Shown here: piece by piece, positions 42,788 to 52,025 of the stretch
Layout of the letters: every line of letters starts with the position of its first letter
Position numbering within the stretch: the stretch's first letter is position 1
DNA from: Brevibacterium atlanticum
GTDB lineage: Bacteria; Actinomycetota; Actinomycetes; Actinomycetales; Brevibacteriaceae
Reading direction: 5' to 3'
NCBI RefSeq assembly: GCF_011617245.1
Contig: NZ_CP050152.1
Coordinates: 3,214,503 to 3,278,502, forward strand
Length of the DNA: 64,000 nucleotides
Notes under the pieces: model-generated
The model's database searches: none
The model's input: the letters and a program-made list of their open reading frames with translations, nothing else
What the model was told of the DNA's origin: nothing
Made by a program: the position numbers and the translations under genes

Positions 42788-44677
42788 CTACGACCGTGGG
42801 CGAACCGAGAGGTTTCCATGCTTCGTCGAATACCATTCCCGGCGCCCGGTCTTCACGGCCCGGAACCTTCTCGGGGCCTGCACTCTCCGCTTCTGAGTCC
42901 ACAGGTCATGGCCTCTGCGCAGGTACACATCGAAGGTCTCCTCCGGAGATTCCGAGAATCCTGCGTAATCCACGTCGAAAGTGAGAAAGTGCCTGTGGCC
43001 GATTCTGCGTGTTGAAGTCTGTACACTGCTGGTGATGAAGAAGGTGCTGAGTTTCCGGCCCGCAATGACCAGCTCCAGGCTCTCGGCGATCTCCGGCTGG
43101 ATCCTCTCAAGTTCGATCTCGATGCGACAGCCCTGAGGGATCACCTCACATGTGAGCTTCTTGGCTTCGATGGGTGGTGCCGATTGCGTGCCGCGGATCT
43201 CAGGCTGGTGCGCCATCTCGACCTCCTGCAACACATCCTTCCAGCGCCCGTACGCAGCCTCAGGAAGGTAGCGTTCGACGGTCTTCCGCGCTTCCTTGCG
43301 CATGTCATTGACGTGTTCTGCGCCCAGGGAGAGGAATGCTTCGATCTGGTCAGCCAACGCGTCGATGTCGCTCCACGGTGTGATGAAGCCATTGTGGCCG
43401 TGGTCGATCAGGTCCCGTGGGCCGTAGGTGATGTCGTAGACGATGGGGATGCATCCGGCGCCCATGGACTCCATCATCGACAGCGGCAGACCCTCACTCG
43501 TGCTCGTGAGCATCGAGAACGAGGCTGACTGCAGGCGATCAGACACATCGGTGACATAGCCGGGCAGTTCGACCCGATCACCGAGGTCGAGTGCGTCGAT
43601 GAGATTCTCGAGCCTCTGTCGGTCACCGCCCTCTCCGAGGACGGTCAAGGAGACGTCGATTCCGCGGTCCCGCAATTCGGCCACTGCACGGATCGGATGG
43701 TCGATGCGTTTGAGCTTGATGAGGTTGGCGATCATCACCGCCGAGTTCAGTGGGAGCTGACGCGGCGCCCCCGATAGCATTGCCGATTCGGGCAACTCTC
43801 CCGTCAGCAGTCGGATGTTCACCTCGGGGAATCCCAAGGCTCTGATTGCCTCGGCCTGCTGTTCGGTCTGCACCCCGACGATGTCGAAGCGGTCGAGGTT
43901 GCGTATCGTGTCCAGCCTGCGGGCCAGGATCTGACCGTGATTCCCGTTCCACGGGTGGCGAAGGTGAGTCCCATGGAGGAACAGAATGAGGGGGAATGCC
44001 CGATCCGAGATCTCGTGGATGAACTCGCTGACCTTCTTCTCATCGACGATGACGACGGCCGGCTCCTTCGTCACCACTGCCGAGACCCAGGCATTGTAGA
44101 AGTCTCGGGGTCGTCGCCATTCCGTCATCGGTCGTCCGTCCGGCGAATGCAGGACAAACCGTCGGCCGAGCGTCGGATCGTCGATGTCGGCGAGCAGCAG
44201 ACTTCCGTCCGCCCGCCGGTAGTTGCGTCGGATGACGGCTCCAGTTCGCGGGCTGCGGAAGACATCGTAGAAAGCGGTGATGTTCTCGACCTCGCCGACC
44301 TCCGGCGGCACCGGCGCTCTCAGCGATTCGCCTATGAGCGCGGCCAAGCCCGATTCGGTTCTGGCACGCAGTTCCGGCCAGATGTTCACCAGTTCGACAT
44401 CGTCGCTGATCTTTCCCTGAGCGATCAGTTGTGCCCTGATCGCGTCAGTGTCCATCCGCGGATCGAACGTCAGGATGGTCTGCGACAGTGCACGCCCGTA
44501 CTTCTGAAAGCTGCGAATCCGCCGGAGGGCGGCCGTCGTCATCCCGCCCATGGATGCGGGAATCCCCCAGAGGACGTTATAGACGTGCACAGCGTCGGTG
44601 CCGAGAGGACGAGCAGTCTCGACCGAGGAGGGATGACTGCCGTGGTACTCGCGGCTGGGTCGAGCATTCAGGCTCAC
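42788..44677 (-). CDS. GT4 glycosyltransferase (TagE-like), paralogue of 32100
   Basis: 629 residues from GTG 44677. Start: HVYNVLWGIPASMGGMTTAA; middle: LFLHGTHLRHPWNGNHG; GT4 core: MIANLIKLKRIDHPIRAVAE and SFSMLTSTSEGLPLSMMESM, the E-x7-E region near 405-420. A C-terminal beta-rich domain follows (about 515-629). It probably glycosylates the polyol-phosphate chain in the cytoplasm. Same strand and likely same transcript as the upstream 883-residue gene (52-nt gap). Confidence 0.87.
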   Translation of the reverse strand: MSLNARPSREYHGSHPSSVETARPLGTDAVHVYNVLWGIPASMGGMTTAALRRIRSFQKYGRALSQTILTFDPRMDTDAIRAQLIAQGKISDDVELVNIWPELRARTESGLAALIGESLRAPVPPEVGEVENITAFYDVFRSPRTGAVIRRNYRRADGSLLLADIDDPTLGRRFVLHSPDGRPMTEWRRPRDFYNAWVSAVVTKEPAVVIVDEKKVSEFIHEISDRAFPLILFLHGTHLRHPWNGNHGQILARRLDTIRNLDRFDIVGVQTEQQAEAIRALGFPEVNIRLLTGELPESAMLSGAPRQLPLNSAVMIANLIKLKRIDHPIRAVAELRDRGIDVSLTVLGEGGDRQRLENLIDALDLGDRVELPGYVTDVSDRLQSASFSMLTSTSEGLPLSMMESMGAGCIPIVYDITYGPRDLIDHGHNGFITPWSDIDALADQIEAFLSLGAEHVNDMRKEARKTVERYLPEAAYGRWKDVLQEVEMAHQPEIRGTQSAPPIEAKKLTCEVIPQGCRIEIELERIQPEIAESLELVIAGRKLSTFFITSSVQTSTRRIGHRHFLTFDVDYAGFSESPEETFDVYLRRGHDLWTQKRRVQAPRRFRAVKTGRREWYSTKHGNLSVRPRS

Positions 44678-44729
44678 TGCTGAGGCCTTTCTTCAGTTCA
44701 TGGGCGGGAGGGTCGGCGACGGGAGCTCT

Positions 44730-47381
44730 TCACCGACTGGGCGCCATGTGACCGTAGTGGCGGGTCTGGCCGCGCCAGTTGACGATCTTGGGTTCCGTCG
44801 AGGTCTCCCATTGCGCACGGACGTTCCAGTCGCCGTCGAGGTCCGCATAGCGTCCACGGACCACCGTCTGCAGGGCATCGACAAAGCTGATGGTGACCTC
44901 GGACAGCAGACCGATGACGCTTTGGGTGACGCCTTCTTCGCGAAGCGCGCTCGGATTGACCACAGCGATCTGTGGGTCGAAGGGAGCGAAGTCGTCGTTC
45001 ATCCCCGCATGGCTGGCGAAGACGTACTTGAGCGCACCGACGTGGTCGTCACCGAATGAGCTGGCCGTCCGCCGCATCAGAGTGAGCCCGCTGGATCGGT
45101 TCTTCCTCACATCGTGCTTCGCCGCGATGAGCGCCTCGCCGAGGTCGGTGGCCGCGAGCTCGGCGATGTCGGTCCTGACCTCCGCCGCGGCGGGAATGAC
45201 GACGAGTCGCTCATGGTTCGGGAACAGTTCCGGCAGCAGAGCCTGCACCAGATCGTTGCCGTTCGTAACACCGGGGAACGTCACCGGTGGGAGAACGCGG
45301 ATCGTGCCATTGGTCAGGTGTGACGCGATGTCGTCGACCTGAGTCGGGTCGAGGGCACCCGCCGGCAGCCACACTCGATAGCGCGTCGATGTGTGATCAT
45401 CCATGGCGTTGATCGCAGACGCGACCAGGCCCAGTTCGCCCTTGTCGACGGTCATGACGATGTCCGTGACGTTGTTCTCCGGCGCCGGCTTCTCGCCTGC
45501 TCCGACCGCCGCTGCAACTGCGCCGCTGTCTGCTTCAGGCAGCTGCGCGGTCGCCAGGTAGTCGTCGGCGGCAGCCATATCGTCTGCCGTGATCTCGACC
45601 CATTTGCCGTAGATCTCGTCTTCTGATGCTCCCGTGGCGATGAGGGGAAGCAGCACGGAGAGCTTATCGAGGATTCCGTTGCGAATCGCGTCGAATTCGG
45701 CTTCGTTGATGCCGATCAGCCCGCCGAAACGAGAATCGGACTTGTTCTTGGGTTCGAACTCGACGTCCGCGCCCACAGAACGTGCGGGAAGGTTGGCGTG
45801 CAGGCGTGACGTGAGGACCTGCTTGTACTTGTAGGCATAGTCGGCGACCCAGTTCCGGGCCAGTTCGAGGTTCTCCGGGAACGACTTGTCCCGAATGGCA
45901 GTGACCGTCTGCTTCTTCGACGGTCCCTGGCCGCCCTTCGTCCAATCGACTCGCAGGGTTCCCTTCCGATGGTCGGCCGACGGTGCGGGGAAGAGCGTAT
46001 CGACGGTCGTCGTCAGGCATCCGGAGAAGAACGCGGGGACGCCGACCGCGCGGAGTACCGCCACTGACTGCCAATCACGGCAGCCGACGGGGCCGTACTT
46101 CTTCAGGTAGGCGATGGCCTCAGGGGTGAGCATCTCCGGATAGCGGACGAAGACCGACAGCAGGATCGGACGGAGGTTCGGATGGAACGGAATGTTGAAT
46201 GATTTTCCGAAGATGTCATGCATGTACCAGCCGAAGGCGATGTACCAGGTGTCTTCGGGGATCTCCTGGTAGACGTTGCCGTCGCGGTAGACCTCGACGA
46301 GGTTGAGCTCGGCTTCGGGGCCCGGGTATTTCCGTTCGTCTTTGACCGATTCCCGGAGCTTCGTGAAGAGTGCAGTCAGCCCTTCGTCGCCGGAGAACCT
46401 GAGGTTCTCATAGCGAAGGAGGTGACCGATCGAGGCGATCGTCTGAATGTAGTCGCCGATGTTGCGGGAGCGGATGCCCGGCTGATCGTAGCTGAGCACA
46501 CCGAAATTGCGTGTGCCTGGTGTCGTGGGAAGCGGTTCGAGATGTTTGCCGCCGGGCAGCCAGTCGAGCATGCGGGTGAGTTCGTAGCGTACCGCCTCGT
46601 CGAGGTCGTCCTGCTTCAGGCGAGAATCGACGAGGGTGCGGACATGGTCGAAGGCGTCGATGCAGAAGGCAGACTCCGCGGTGCGCAACACGGCTTTCGC
46701 ACTCCACCACTGAGTCTCCCCGGACTCGTTCGATTGTTCAAGGAGAGGCAGAGCCTCGGGCCCGAGAGAGTCGATGGCAGTCGGGTAGTACTCTTCGGCG
46801 GTCGCGACGATGAGATCCCGGTCATCGACCTGCGCGAATTCCGCCCACGCCACGGCAGGCTCCGAGGAACGCTGGTACGCCATTCCCAGGAGTGCTCTGC
46901 CGACCTCCTCGTGGTGGGGCTGAGCGCACAGGTTGAGTCCGATGGACACGACTTCGGACTGGAAGCCGGCGGCGATGAGTGCTCGCGCCGCCTCGACGGT
47001 CGAGGGGCCGAAGGACTCTCCCTTGGCCAGGGACTCGGACAGTTTCGAATGCGCCTTCAGCCGTGTCAGCTGCCGTTCCTTGGAAGCGACCTCCTGCGAC
47101 GAGGGCGCGACGTTCCAGCCGTCGATGTCTTCGGCGGATCCGCCTCTGAGCCCGACGGCGAGCTTCCGATATGCCCGGGCGGTGGCGGCTGCGTTCTTCT
47201 GCGCCGCGGCGCCCGACTTCTTGCTGCCTTTGCCTCCGGCGGCACGTTCGCGCACGTATTTCGTGCCGGAGGCCCTTTCCACCACGGGAAGTGCCCGTCG
47301 AGCGACTCCGTGGACCACGGGTTTGATCAGCTCGCGTCCCTTGCTGATGTATCGATCTGCTGAGTTGCGTCCAGTGGTCAC
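44730..47381 (-). CDS. Pyruvyltransferase-like protein fused to a GT8-like domain without DXD
   Basis: 883 residues from GTG 47381. The basic N-terminus is followed by a helical TPR-like region (about 75-250), a polysaccharide-pyruvyltransferase-like domain (about 270-600: SRNIGDYIQTIASIGHLLR, YGPVGCRDWQSVAVLRA, LTSRLHANLPAR) and a GT8-type C-terminus (about 640-883: DIVMTVDKGELGLVASAIN, TDIAELAATDLGEALIAA, DGDWNVRAQWE). GT8 enzymes need a DxD metal site in the strand before the helix TDIAEL. Here that strand reads VVIPAAAEVR, with no aspartate pair. The GT8 half may be inactive or structural. Confidence 0.75.
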   Translation of the reverse strand: MTTGRNSADRYISKGRELIKPVVHGVARRALPVVERASGTKYVRERAAGGKGSKKSGAAAQKNAAATARAYRKLAVGLRGGSAEDIDGWNVAPSSQEVASKERQLTRLKAHSKLSESLAKGESFGPSTVEAARALIAAGFQSEVVSIGLNLCAQPHHEEVGRALLGMAYQRSSEPAVAWAEFAQVDDRDLIVATAEEYYPTAIDSLGPEALPLLEQSNESGETQWWSAKAVLRTAESAFCIDAFDHVRTLVDSRLKQDDLDEAVRYELTRMLDWLPGGKHLEPLPTTPGTRNFGVLSYDQPGIRSRNIGDYIQTIASIGHLLRYENLRFSGDEGLTALFTKLRESVKDERKYPGPEAELNLVEVYRDGNVYQEIPEDTWYIAFGWYMHDIFGKSFNIPFHPNLRPILLSVFVRYPEMLTPEAIAYLKKYGPVGCRDWQSVAVLRAVGVPAFFSGCLTTTVDTLFPAPSADHRKGTLRVDWTKGGQGPSKKQTVTAIRDKSFPENLELARNWVADYAYKYKQVLTSRLHANLPARSVGADVEFEPKNKSDSRFGGLIGINEAEFDAIRNGILDKLSVLLPLIATGASEDEIYGKWVEITADDMAAADDYLATAQLPEADSGAVAAAVGAGEKPAPENNVTDIVMTVDKGELGLVASAINAMDDHTSTRYRVWLPAGALDPTQVDDIASHLTNGTIRVLPPVTFPGVTNGNDLVQALLPELFPNHERLVVIPAAAEVRTDIAELAATDLGEALIAAKHDVRKNRSSGLTLMRRTASSFGDDHVGALKYVFASHAGMNDDFAPFDPQIAVVNPSALREEGVTQSVIGLLSEVTISFVDALQTVVRGRYADLDGDWNVRAQWETSTEPKIVNWRGQTRHYGHMAPSR

Positions 47382-47491
47382 TCGTGTCGTCCTTTGCAGA
47401 GGGTTCAGTGAACAGTCGGTGGTCGGGACCGATCAGGGTCACACAGTATCGGACTTCGCTGTCAGTTCGTTGAACCGACGGTCCTGATCTG

Positions 47492-49612
47492 TCAGTCGAA
47501 GGTCTGCAGCCCCGACCGGCGCAGGTTCGCGTCGAATTGCGGCGCCAGGGTCTGCGCATAGGTAGCGGTGATGTGAGCAGTGTCGAAGTAGGTGATGACT
47601 CCGCCGATGACGGGTTGACAGGTGCCGTCCGGGCAGAACCAGTCCTGCGGGTACATCACGGAGATCCGCTTCGAATCCATTGTCCTCGCCGAGGCGGCCA
47701 GGGGATCCATCCAATGCCAGGACTCGGGGGTTCCCGAGCACGCGTCGAGGCCATCCTCGTGCTTGGCGACGCAGTCGGGCACGTTGATGTCTTCGCCTCC
47801 CGGGTAGGGAGTGTCCCTGACCACGAGGACGTCGAGCTTCGCATCGACCCAACTCTGCAGGATGGACCGGTGCCCCTCGGGAGCCTTCTGCTCCGTTTCG
47901 TCCCAGTTCATGCCCTGCAGCGGTGTGGATTGGCGTTCGGACGTGATCACTGCATCGAATCCGCCCTCGGTGGTGCGGTCGACCACCCAGTTCGCGTAGT
48001 CCTGACAGCCCTTGGTCTCGTCCGGAGTCGACAGATCCTGAGGCAGGGTCGAGATGCTGCAGTTCGAGGCGAGGAACGTCGTGATGGTCCAGTCGTTCTT
48101 GTCTGCCAGTTTCTCCAAGGTCGGCAGCCAATGTCCGGCGTGGGAGTTGCCGACGAGGGCAATGTGCTTCGAACCGTCGCCGTAGGTGCATTCGGGTTTG
48201 CTCGCGTAGGGTGCACTCGCCCAGCACCCGTCGGCGTACGCCTTCGATTTGTCCTTCTTCGCCGCCGCGGGTTCCATCTGCAAGGTGTCCATGTTCTCGC
48301 AGTTCGGATTGTCTTTCGCATCGGGCAGGAGGATCCCGGCGCCGAGACAGGAGTCCGGATCGGCCAGTTTCGACTGGAGGCTGTCCTCGTTCTGTTCGAC
48401 GATCCGGTTCGCGATGGTCACCTGGCTCACTCCGAGGGCGCTGACGATGGCCATCGCGATGACCGCGAAGCCGAACGCCTTCGCTGAGCCGCTGAGGACC
48501 GCGGTCTTGCGGAATCGGTTCTCCACCCAGGTCGTCGATGCCCACGCTGCGAGGATCGAGACGATGATGATGACGATCTTCGAGGTGAGTCCGAGGGTTT
48601 CCGACCCGCCCAGTTTCACCGACAGGTACGGCACGAGAACGATGAGCGGCCAATGCCAGAGGTAGACGGAGTAGGAGATGTCGCCGAGGAAGCGGATCGG
48701 TCGCAGCGAGAGCAGAGGCAGCACGGAACTGGACCCACGAGAGTCAGCGAGGATGACGAGTGCCGTCGACACCACCGGCACGAGCGCGACGAAGCCGGGG
48801 AACGGCATATCGGAGCGGATGACGAATGTGCCGACGACGATGCCGGCCAGACCGATCCATCCGAGCAGTGAGCTGAACGGCAGGCGTACGGGTCGGACGT
48901 AGGTCACGAAGACCGCGATGAGACCACCGGACGCCAGTTCCCACATCCGCGTGGGAGTGATGAAGTACGCCATTGCCGGTTCCGCGAACGTGTACCAGGC
49001 GGAGAAGACGAACGATGCGAGGAAGATTCCGAGCACGGTGAAACCGACGATTCGCTTGGATCTGCCGAATCTCGCGCCGAGGAGGAACGCCAGGCCGATG
49101 ATCATCGGCCAGACGAAGTAGAACTGCTCTTCGACCGAGAGCGACCAGAAGTGCTGCACCGGAGACGGCGCGTTGTCAGCCGCCAGATAGTCGACGCTCG
49201 AGATCGCGAAGTCCCAGTTGACGACGTACAGCGCCGCGGAGACGATCTGCCGGCCGGTATCCGCCCAGATCGACTGCGGTGCGATGACGAAGGTGGCGAC
49301 GCCGACGACGAAGAGGACGAGCAGCGAAGCGGGAAGCAGCCTCTTGATGCGGCGCGCCCAGAAGCTCGCGATGTCTCCCCAACTGCGGGGCGGCTTCTTG
49401 ATGAGGTGGCTGGTGATGAGGAAGCCGGAGATGACGAAGAAGATGTCGACACCGACGAATCCGCCGTCGAATGTGGTCGGCCACAGGTGGTACAGCAGCA
49501 CGATCCCCACGGCCAGTGCACGCAGCCCCTGGATATCGGAGCGGAAACCGGTCGGCTGAAGTGCGCTGTTCGCGTGGGGAGAGTTTTCAGCAACGTGCGC
49601 TGATGACGACAT
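47492..49612 (-). CDS. OatA-like acyltransferase (acyltransferase 3 plus SGNH domain)
   Basis: 706 residues. N-terminal membrane acyltransferase-3 domain (about 22-400) with QGLRALAVGIVLLYHLW, FFVISGFLITSHLI and the FWSLSVEEQFYFVWP signature. The extracytoplasmic SGNH domain (about 420-706) has VGNSHAGHW and the C-terminal DTAH catalytic pair. It moves acetyl or another short acyl group across the membrane onto extracellular glycan, either peptidoglycan or the teichoic-type polymer of this locus. About 110 nt separate it from the 883-residue gene on the same strand. Confidence 0.92.
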   Translation of the reverse strand: MSSSAHVAENSPHANSALQPTGFRSDIQGLRALAVGIVLLYHLWPTTFDGGFVGVDIFFVISGFLITSHLIKKPPRSWGDIASFWARRIKRLLPASLLVLFVVGVATFVIAPQSIWADTGRQIVSAALYVVNWDFAISSVDYLAADNAPSPVQHFWSLSVEEQFYFVWPMIIGLAFLLGARFGRSKRIVGFTVLGIFLASFVFSAWYTFAEPAMAYFITPTRMWELASGGLIAVFVTYVRPVRLPFSSLLGWIGLAGIVVGTFVIRSDMPFPGFVALVPVVSTALVILADSRGSSSVLPLLSLRPIRFLGDISYSVYLWHWPLIVLVPYLSVKLGGSETLGLTSKIVIIIVSILAAWASTTWVENRFRKTAVLSGSAKAFGFAVIAMAIVSALGVSQVTIANRIVEQNEDSLQSKLADPDSCLGAGILLPDAKDNPNCENMDTLQMEPAAAKKDKSKAYADGCWASAPYASKPECTYGDGSKHIALVGNSHAGHWLPTLEKLADKNDWTITTFLASNCSISTLPQDLSTPDETKGCQDYANWVVDRTTEGGFDAVITSERQSTPLQGMNWDETEQKAPEGHRSILQSWVDAKLDVLVVRDTPYPGGEDINVPDCVAKHEDGLDACSGTPESWHWMDPLAASARTMDSKRISVMYPQDWFCPDGTCQPVIGGVITYFDTAHITATYAQTLAPQFDANLRRSGLQTFD

Positions 49613-49716
49613 GTAGCGGCTCCACTCGGTTTCTCAGTCGGTGAGGTCGGACCCGACCGCGGTCCCTGTCAGTTCTCGGTGCGTTGGTTCGCGTACTGGG
49701 CGCAGAAAGCCCGTGT

Positions 49717-50640
49717 TCACACGATCGGAGGTCGCCCGTGCCGAGACATTCGCAGCACGCCTCGTCCGGACAGTTTTCGGCGGTCTTCGTCTTTGCCCCA
49801 GGGGTCGAGCCGCCAGCCGGCTCGCCACCCCTCCATCCAGGCCTTGAGCTGGTGCGGCTTGTTCGCCCACTTGATGCACTGCATCAGGGTCCATGAACCG
49901 ACGTATGCCCAGCTGAACGGCCAGTGCAGGTTCCGTCGGGCCAACCAGACACGGTTCCTGGCGTTCATGTAGAAATATTCGTCGTGCCGTCGGGGATCGA
50001 TCACCGGGTGTGCCACCGCGAGGTCACCCATGTACCAGACGATGTACCCGGCGTCCCAGACTCGCCAGGCGAGTTCGATGCCTTCGTGGGCGTACCAGAA
50101 GGGTGCGGGCCAACCGCCGCATTCGTCGAAGGCTCGACGCTGCATACAGACTGCGCCTTCCCAGACCGAGAACACGTTCGACGAGTGATCCGCCGTCCCC
50201 TTCTTGAGTCGGGGGATCCATCGTTTCGGCGCCTCCGGTCCTCCGGGTTCTTCGACTCGAGGCTGGATCAGACCGATTCGCGGTTTGGTGCGCATCAGCT
50301 GTGCCATACGCATGAGCGAGGTGTCATCGGGCAGCCACGCATCGTCATCGAGGAAGAACAGGAACTCGCCTGTAACATGCGGGACTCCGGCGTTGCGTCC
50401 GGCCGGGATGCCGAGGTTCTCCGGCAGACCGAGCTTCTTGACCTGGTCCGGGATGCCATCCGGATCCCAGCCGTTGCCGACGCAGACGATGTCGAGGTCG
50501 ACGCCCTTCTGTGCGAGAAGGGACGCGAATCCGCGGTTGAGGTCGTCGAGACGCTTTCCCTGGCTCAGCACGACCACGCCGAACGTGTACCGACGGTTCT
50601 CTTCGAATCGCTGAGAGAGGATTCTCGATTCTTCGCTCAT
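49717..50640 (-). CDS. Family 2 glycosyltransferase
   Basis: 307 residues from the ATG at 50640, overlapping the phosphatidyltransferase stop by 4 nt; a longer frame upstream runs through that gene and is rejected. GT-A fold: YTFGVVVLSQGKRLDDLNRG, the DXD-containing GEFLFFLDDDAWLPDD, and the acceptor-side GWPAPFWYAHEGIELAWRVW (ED-like segment). It resembles enzymes adding rhamnose or a linkage sugar on a lipid carrier. Third gene of the unit tagD, CDP-alcohol transferase, GT2. Confidence 0.88.
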   Translation of the reverse strand: MSEESRILSQRFEENRRYTFGVVVLSQGKRLDDLNRGFASLLAQKGVDLDIVCVGNGWDPDGIPDQVKKLGLPENLGIPAGRNAGVPHVTGEFLFFLDDDAWLPDDTSLMRMAQLMRTKPRIGLIQPRVEEPGGPEAPKRWIPRLKKGTADHSSNVFSVWEGAVCMQRRAFDECGGWPAPFWYAHEGIELAWRVWDAGYIVWYMGDLAVAHPVIDPRRHDEYFYMNARNRVWLARRNLHWPFSWAYVGSWTLMQCIKWANKPHQLKAWMEGWRAGWRLDPWGKDEDRRKLSGRGVLRMSRHGRPPIV

Positions 50641-51488
50641 GACAGCCTCTTCGATGCCATGATCGACAGGAAATGTCCGATGACCGACAGCAGGCACAAG
50701 GGCGCCATGATGAGCACGAGCCACCGTTCTCCGAACAGCGGTTCGGCCCCTGCCGTCACGGCGATCGCCGTCACGATGCTCGAGAGCAGCGCCATCAGAG
50801 ACATCTCCACCGAATGGAAGATCCGGTGGAAGGGCACGAAGCGAGCGATGCGTTTGAGAGTGGCCACGAGACCCGGGTTGACCGCAGTGGCTTCCTTGGA
50901 GTCGGCGAGCTTGTCGAGTCCGTTGAACGCGCGGGAGACATGGACCATGTCGTTGAGTGCCTTGTTGAGCAGGACCAGAGCGGCTAAGACAGTGCCGGCG
51001 AGCAGAAGCGGGTACGAACCGGCCGGGTCATCGACGAGGTTGTTCCACTCCCCCACGGCCCGTACCCCGAGGGCAACCGCGACAAGGCCCTCTGTCGTGT
51101 AGTGGCCGACCTTGTCCAGGAAGACGCCTTTGGCTCCGCTCGTGCCTCGCCACCGGGCGACTTCACCATCGCAGCAGTCGATGTACATCTGCACTTGGGA
51201 GAAGAACACGGCAAGGACTGCGCCCCAGATTCCGGGGATCAGCAGGCTTCCGGCGATGCACCAACCAGCCAGGATCATCAGGCCGGTGACTCCGTTGGCG
51301 CTGATCCTGGTTCGAACGAGCAGCATCGTGAAGTAGATCGAGATGTGCCGGAGGTAGAGCTGAGCGGTCCAGTGCTCCGCGTTCTTCCGACTGCGGACTT
51401 CTACCGGCTGCGCTTTGGCCCGAAGCTCCGACAGCGTCGGATGTTTCGCCGGAGACTTTTCGGGCACGTCCGTTCCTCTCTGGTCCAT
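50637..51488 (-). CDS. CDP-alcohol phosphatidyltransferase family membrane protein
   Basis: 283 residues with about five or six hydrophobic segments. Family motif: D104-CC-DG(107-108)-EV-AR(111-112)-8-G121-3-D125-3-H129. The last Asp of the canonical motif is His (LDKVGHY). I recall this His in related actinobacterial proteins, so it may be a subfamily trait. It would join a CDP-activated alcohol to an alcohol acceptor with loss of CMP. Between tagD (44-nt gap) and GT2 (4-nt overlap), it may use CDP-glycerol or the second CDP-alditol. Confidence 0.82.
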   Translation of the reverse strand: MDQRGTDVPEKSPAKHPTLSELRAKAQPVEVRSRKNAEHWTAQLYLRHISIYFTMLLVRTRISANGVTGLMILAGWCIAGSLLIPGIWGAVLAVFFSQVQMYIDCCDGEVARWRGTSGAKGVFLDKVGHYTTEGLVAVALGVRAVGEWNNLVDDPAGSYPLLLAGTVLAALVLLNKALNDMVHVSRAFNGLDKLADSKEATAVNPGLVATLKRIARFVPFHRIFHSVEMSLMALLSSIVTAIAVTAGAEPLFGERWLVLIMAPLCLLSVIGHFLSIMASKRLS

Positions 51489-51532
51489 GGTTGGTCTCCA
51501 GCCACGATAGCGCGAAGTCCGCGCCCCTTCGG

Positions 51533-51922
51533 TCAGGACTTACCCAGCTCGCTCTTGATTCGAGTCGTCGAGATCTCCGGGGTGCGGGGGAGGTAGACGA
51601 CCTCGCACTTGTCTTTGAGGAAGTCGAACTCGCCTTCCCAGTCATCGCCCATGACGAACGTGTCGATGTGGTACTTGTCGACGTCGGTCGACTTCTGCTC
51701 CCAGTTGTCTTCAGGAATGACGAGATCGACGTACCGGATGGCCTCGAGCATGTGCTTGCGCTCTTCATACGAGAAGTACGACTTCTTGCCCTTGCCCGCG
51801 TTGAACTCATCACTCGACAGCGCGACCACCAAGTAGTCGCCCTGTTCCTTGCACCGCTGGAGCAGCCGAATGTGCCCGTAATGAAGCAGGTCGAAGGTGC
51901 CGTAAGTGATGACTCGTCGCAT
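51533..51922 (-). CDS. tagD: Glycerol-3-phosphate cytidylyltransferase
   Basis: Makes CDP-glycerol from CTP and sn-glycerol-3-phosphate, the donor for glycerol-phosphate polymers. 129 residues from the ATG at 51922; ten extra upstream codons are possible but have no support. HxGH nucleotidyltransferase motif at 14-17 (DLLHYGHIRLL), WEGEFDFLK, and the C-terminal RTPEISTTRIK corresponding to RTxGISTT. It heads the unit with the CDP-alcohol transferase and GT2 genes. A good promoter lies 60-87 bp upstream. Confidence 0.93.
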   Translation of the reverse strand: MRRVITYGTFDLLHYGHIRLLQRCKEQGDYLVVALSSDEFNAGKGKKSYFSYEERKHMLEAIRYVDLVIPEDNWEQKSTDVDKYHIDTFVMGDDWEGEFDFLKDKCEVVYLPRTPEISTTRIKSELGKS

Positions 51923-51981
51923 TGCTGATTCCGTCCAGTGATCGTAGCCCACGCCGTGGGCCGCAGAATTGGTCCGGCGTT

Positions 51982-52009
51982 AGTTTACCATTCTGTAACT
52001 TCAGGTTAA
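51982..52009 (-). promoter_or_regulatory. Promoter of the tagD unit
   Basis: On the minus strand TTAACC (52009-52004), 16-nt spacer, TAAACT (51987-51982), in an AT-rich island. The leader to the tagD ATG is about 50 nt. Confidence 0.5.
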
Positions 52010-52025
52010 GAAAATGTCATATGGT

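Noticed and set aside
47439-48653. 404-codon minus-strand frame
   Set aside because: Out-of-frame shadow of the OatA-like gene on the same strand; Arg/His-rich and without family features.
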